Assembly (NCBI GenBank): GCA_910577105.1
Contig: CAJTMB010000006.1
Location: 55,912-119,911, forward strand
DNA length: 64,000 nucleotides
Direction of reading: 5' to 3'
From: an uncultured Lachnospiraceae bacterium
GTDB lineage: Bacteria; Bacillota; Clostridia; Lachnospirales; Lachnospiraceae
Part shown: positions 63,001 through 64,000 of the stretch, piece after piece
Position numbering within the stretch: the stretch's first letter is position 1
Layout of the letters: every line of letters begins with the position of its first letter
The notes under the pieces: model-generated
What the model saw: the letters and a program-made list of their open reading frames with translations, nothing else
Database searches by the model: none
Told to the model about the DNA's origin: nothing
Made by a program: the position numbers and the translations under genes

Positions 63001-64000
63001 GAAAAGGCGGCAGGCATTGTCTATGACATGGAAGGCAACATAGAAAGCATCACCACGCCGGGAAACCGTACGACCCGTTACGGATACGACGGCAGCTATA
63101 ACGTGGTTTCCATGACGGACGCAATGGGATATGTGTATGCCTATGGCTATGACAGGGACGACAGGCTCATCGGCACCACAGACCCCTTGGGGCAGACAAC
63201 TGCTTTTGCCTATGACGGCGCAGACCGCCCGGTATCCTACACGGACAGGAGGGGTCTGACGGAAAGCTATGGTTATGACGCCCATGGAAACGTCCTTTCC
63301 CGCACCGACGCCTACGGACTCACCACCACCTATGCGTATGATTTGAAGGACCGCTTAACACGTGTCACCAACCCCATGGGCAGCACGGCTTATTACGCCT
63401 ACGATGAAATGGGAAACCTTACTGCCGTTACGGATTTTGCAGGCAGGGGCACCCATTACGGCTATGATTTGGAGGGAAACCTTACCTCCATTACAGACAG
63501 CGCCGGACGCAGGGAAACCATGTCCTATGATGCGGCGGGAAGGCTTACTGCCTACACCTCAAACGGCGGAAATACCATCTGGTACGATTATGACAGGTTA
63601 AACAGTCTGGTGGAGAAGACCTACAGGGATGCCGCCGGAGAAGAAACCGGGGCGCCCGTGGCATACGCCTACAATGCCCTCGGGGAACGGGTGTCCATGT
63701 ATGACAGCACGGGAGATACGGAGTATACCTATGACAGCTTGGGACGCATCACCTCCGTGACCACCTACCGGACGCCGGGAGGAGAGGACAGCGGGCTTTC
63801 GGAGGCCGAATCCGGCTTTTCCCACGAGGAGGGCCGGGGAGATACCGTATCCTATACCTATGATGAGGCGGACAACCTCTCCGCCGTCACCTATCCTGAC
63901 GGTACGCAGGTGCGCTACGAGTACGATTTGAATGACAACCTTGTGAAGATAACCGACAGGGAAGGGCTTGCCACCACCTATGTTTATGACGCCATCAACC
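57040..64000 (+). CDS. Giant secreted YD-repeat (Rhs-like) protein, cut by the right edge
   Basis: At least 2320 residues without a stop. Order: signal peptide (about 1-32), a long acidic Glu-rich linker (about 35-145) with VSGG units, and a beta-rich region. A DNRLRE-like domain (about 395-585) and a Rhs entry domain follow (NLNTGNFYMEQTDAEIP, near 795). From about residue 920 there are several dozen YD repeats of the YDAxGR-x-TxVTDAxG type. YD repeats build a hollow shell that encloses a C-terminal toxin or effector, which is beyond the window. GAGGGAGG lies 7 bases before the ATG. It starts 148 bases after spoVAC in the position where spoVAD would be expected. Confidence 0.95.
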   Translation, partial: MKDRWIKGKWKRFCALLLAAALLMADRAFLYAAEAGSEQPVLVGREESTQSEAGTQDEAGMKPEQEYPDVTDGCAQKPEEPGESVPEEKEEAVSGGNAGEEAGEGADSEEGALEADDETEETDEASVSGGDADVPGRLPEQFYEEEKTEDYGTLVSYDAYSRTYHVDGNRYVTVIGNDGATYIDEDGSLQAVDNTLMEQAALTYGMFDAGTETSYINRANDYTVLLPQNLGQEEGKGITIASGDALITLYPAEGSFANGVVKDNAIRYSNVFPGVDYQYTVLGNSVKEDIILLEPIGQDGKNSFSYLLDTYGLEGTIINNTLYLYEAGTNPETDAVFVLEAPEMTDGADEISFGVKMSMEPGQGGMLLVTVTADKEWLMAPERVYPVRIDPTAIQVTGSAIRMACAEEGSPNTVIGDNQYPYVGYDDGITSGNYAGFGSRHLNCRTYFAVDYDFSGLGAEAEIVSATLQVTQKTRWSRGNSEFGLYGVEEAWDVNRLTWNNQLGYSHYFLDAKKAAAVRGESLSFDVTNEVSAWINGTADNHGFVMKAQVEAPDKEAAGAGVMMQCEVFYNNASAKYAPKLILSWTGEVTDLDALSLDDTTIDIYPVVERNGDKSTNTLGIVAHGLAKAGSTVTYSLVNGATGEVEAQTKLLYPDSALYAGAYPSALPYNRRLSNWQSEVFGNLVPGRVYYVTAQASKDGETGAEVVSDTFLVYEEGAFDLIPRIALHYGVDVNTIMSDMQMQDALTKEGNRIFIRNPQNTAPYAAGELSDYWRAMIDGLLLGRAENCEFGFEPINLNTGNFYMEQTDAEIPDIGGVFAFTRQYNSKGAGFCGSLGYGWSTPFDERLGELADGSVLWLSGTGSIVLFTRTDAGYKAPAGYDYLLAQEGDGYVLTEQGSLTKHLFNSYGMLTGIEDIRGNRTTLSYDMDYRLSAVTSPSGKTYVVTLDGKNRISSIGLPDGSHISYSYDDAGNLVTVTDEAGDTRTFTYDAAHRMTAWRDENGTRVVENVYDEAGRVTSQTDAEGGRITLSYGEQSTTATDAVGNITVYYYDDSFRTTKIEYPDGSTESRSYNKAGYPASVTDRQGVTTSYTYDAKGNILTETRQDGAVRKYTYTEAGQMASVTEFDGSVTKYAYDDKNRLISVTDAEGGVVRYGYDGQNRIVSVTDACGGTVSYTYEGACMVSQTDAEGNVFLFGYDAMNRLIRTTNPLGAVSEKTYNEKGFCIAETDAAGNSTKYTFDAAGNVTAITDREGQTSVFVYDGMNRMLSGKDPLGNTLTFTYDANGNKLTETDAEGNTTSYAYDAMNRLREVTDAEGGTTVYAYDGADRIISVTDRMGHTRSNVYDAVTGSLLLETDERGNETAYETDVCGRITKILYADGSAVSYGYDRLGRMVSVTNPLGMVTRFAYDANGNLLRLWDDESRVYAYEYDGTGRLVKETNPMEGTVLYAYDGAGNLISVTDERGNAVSYGYDVLNRPVSVTNAQGGSMVYTYDKEDRVLAVTTPEGRKTAYEYDAVGQLAKMQDAAQNTTTYTYDRTGRMTNIADEAGVLAVYTYDENGNLLRAEDALGNAHTYLYDKEGRLLTDTYPNGEKESYAYLATGEMSGYTDRYGVKTTYEYDSMGRVTKVSDTAGNRMTYTYDAAGNITVQTDVLGRSISCEYDAFGRVSAITDVDGAKTLYDYDALDRLVLVCNPAQNTTSYAYDAAGNLIGQTLPGEASGTFAYDALNRLVTKTGPEGAVTAFSYDKDGNLTARTDGNGVQTAYLYDAMGRISAYTDGNGGQTTYAYDMRGNLISVTSPEGITEHYGYDAVGNILAVTDGAGETWQYEYDALYRMTKQISPLGAEESYAYDRHDVVTGVTDALGAVTAYETDANGQVVKKILPNGGIYSYAYDGAHRLVGITTPLGYETSFTYSSGDDIIKQEDSLGRSTLYEYDILHNPVKITDAEGGITTYGYDERSNRTAMTNALGNTFSFAYDKADRMITVTDPEEKAAGIVYDMEGNIESITTPGNRTTRYGYDGSYNVVSMTDAMGYVYAYGYDRDDRLIGTTDPLGQTTAFAYDGADRPVSYTDRRGLTESYGYDAHGNVLSRTDAYGLTTTYAYDLKDRLTRVTNPMGSTAYYAYDEMGNLTAVTDFAGRGTHYGYDLEGNLTSITDSAGRRETMSYDAAGRLTAYTSNGGNTIWYDYDRLNSLVEKTYRDAAGEETGAPVAYAYNALGERVSMYDSTGDTEYTYDSLGRITSVTTYRTPGGEDSGLSEAESGFSHEEGRGDTVSYTYDEADNLSAVTYPDGTQVRYEYDLNDNLVKITDREGLATTYVYDAIN

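Noticed and set aside
60838..63825. Long minus-strand frames opposite the YD repeats, with repeating pattern
   Set aside because: The repeats mirror the YD units on the other strand, so these are not independent genes.
59800..64000. Tandem DNA repeats or a CRISPR-like array in the Rhs gene
   Set aside because: The protein repeat is degenerate at DNA level, with varying unit sizes and no identical spaced repeats.

Overview
The window looks like chromosomal DNA from a spore-forming Gram-positive anaerobe of the Clostridia, most likely a Lachnospiraceae-type gut bacterium. This is inferred from strong AGGAGG-type ribosome sites, a T-box upstream of valS, a TPP riboswitch, AddAB instead of RecBCD, LexA boxes of the GAAC-N4-GTTC type, and the sporulation genes spoIIAA-spoIIAB-sigF and spoVAA-AB-AC. 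No rRNA, tRNA, CRISPR array, intact insertion sequence or prophage was seen.

Layout. 1-1.7 kb (minus): a GNAT acetyltransferase cut by the window edge, a membrane-anchored Xre regulator and a membrane protein. 1.8-2.0 kb: a 193-bp near-perfect palindrome, repeated in a covarying form at 45.2 kb. 2.1-10.1 kb: a barstar/3-methyladenine glycosylase fusion overlapping addB-addA. 10.2-11.1 kb: thiT under a TPP riboswitch, divergent from a methyltransferase, two HAD proteins (one fused to a CPBP protease) and a MATE exporter. 15.8-16.2 kb: a DinJ/RelB antitoxin with a decayed YoeB toxin. 16.3-22.5 kb: gltB-gltD behind a promoter, a dyad and a terminator-like hairpin. 22.6-25.3 kb: CarD, a D,D-carboxypeptidase and an unknown membrane protein.

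25.5-28.7 kb: a poorly known cluster (small HExxH membrane protein, zinc-ribbon/leucine-rich-repeat protein, polytopic membrane protein), followed by an SH3-NlpC/P60 hydrolase, a CapA-like lipoprotein and asnA. 32.5-38.1 kb: a candidate DNA-repair island with two LexA boxes around a promoter, a radical SAM/HhH protein and its DUF4130-type partner, a Crh-like HPr, and a nuclease-XPD/DinG helicase fusion. 38.4-43.6 kb: a GH13 enzyme, a polytopic GT-C-like protein and an autoregulated padR-DUF1700-DUF4097 operon. 43.5-45.0 kb (minus): pyridoxamine kinase plus ECF S component, probably vitamin B6 salvage.

45.4-51.9 kb: a zinc-ribbon membrane protein, T-box-valS, folC, a 49-codon gene and a zinc-ribbon/TPR membrane protein. 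52.0-57.0 kb is sporulation: spoIIAA-AB-sigF (forespore switch), a membrane-anchored GH25 lysozyme, a repeat-rich noncoding segment with a sigma-F/G-like promoter, and spoVAA-AB-AC. The usual next gene spoVAD is absent; a giant secreted YD-repeat (Rhs-like) gene starts instead and runs off the right edge.

The most notable items are the covarying palindromes, the LexA-flanked repair genes, the barstar-glycosylase fusion, the His-less HPr, the truncated toxin-antitoxin pair, and the two promoters followed at once by terminator-like hairpins.
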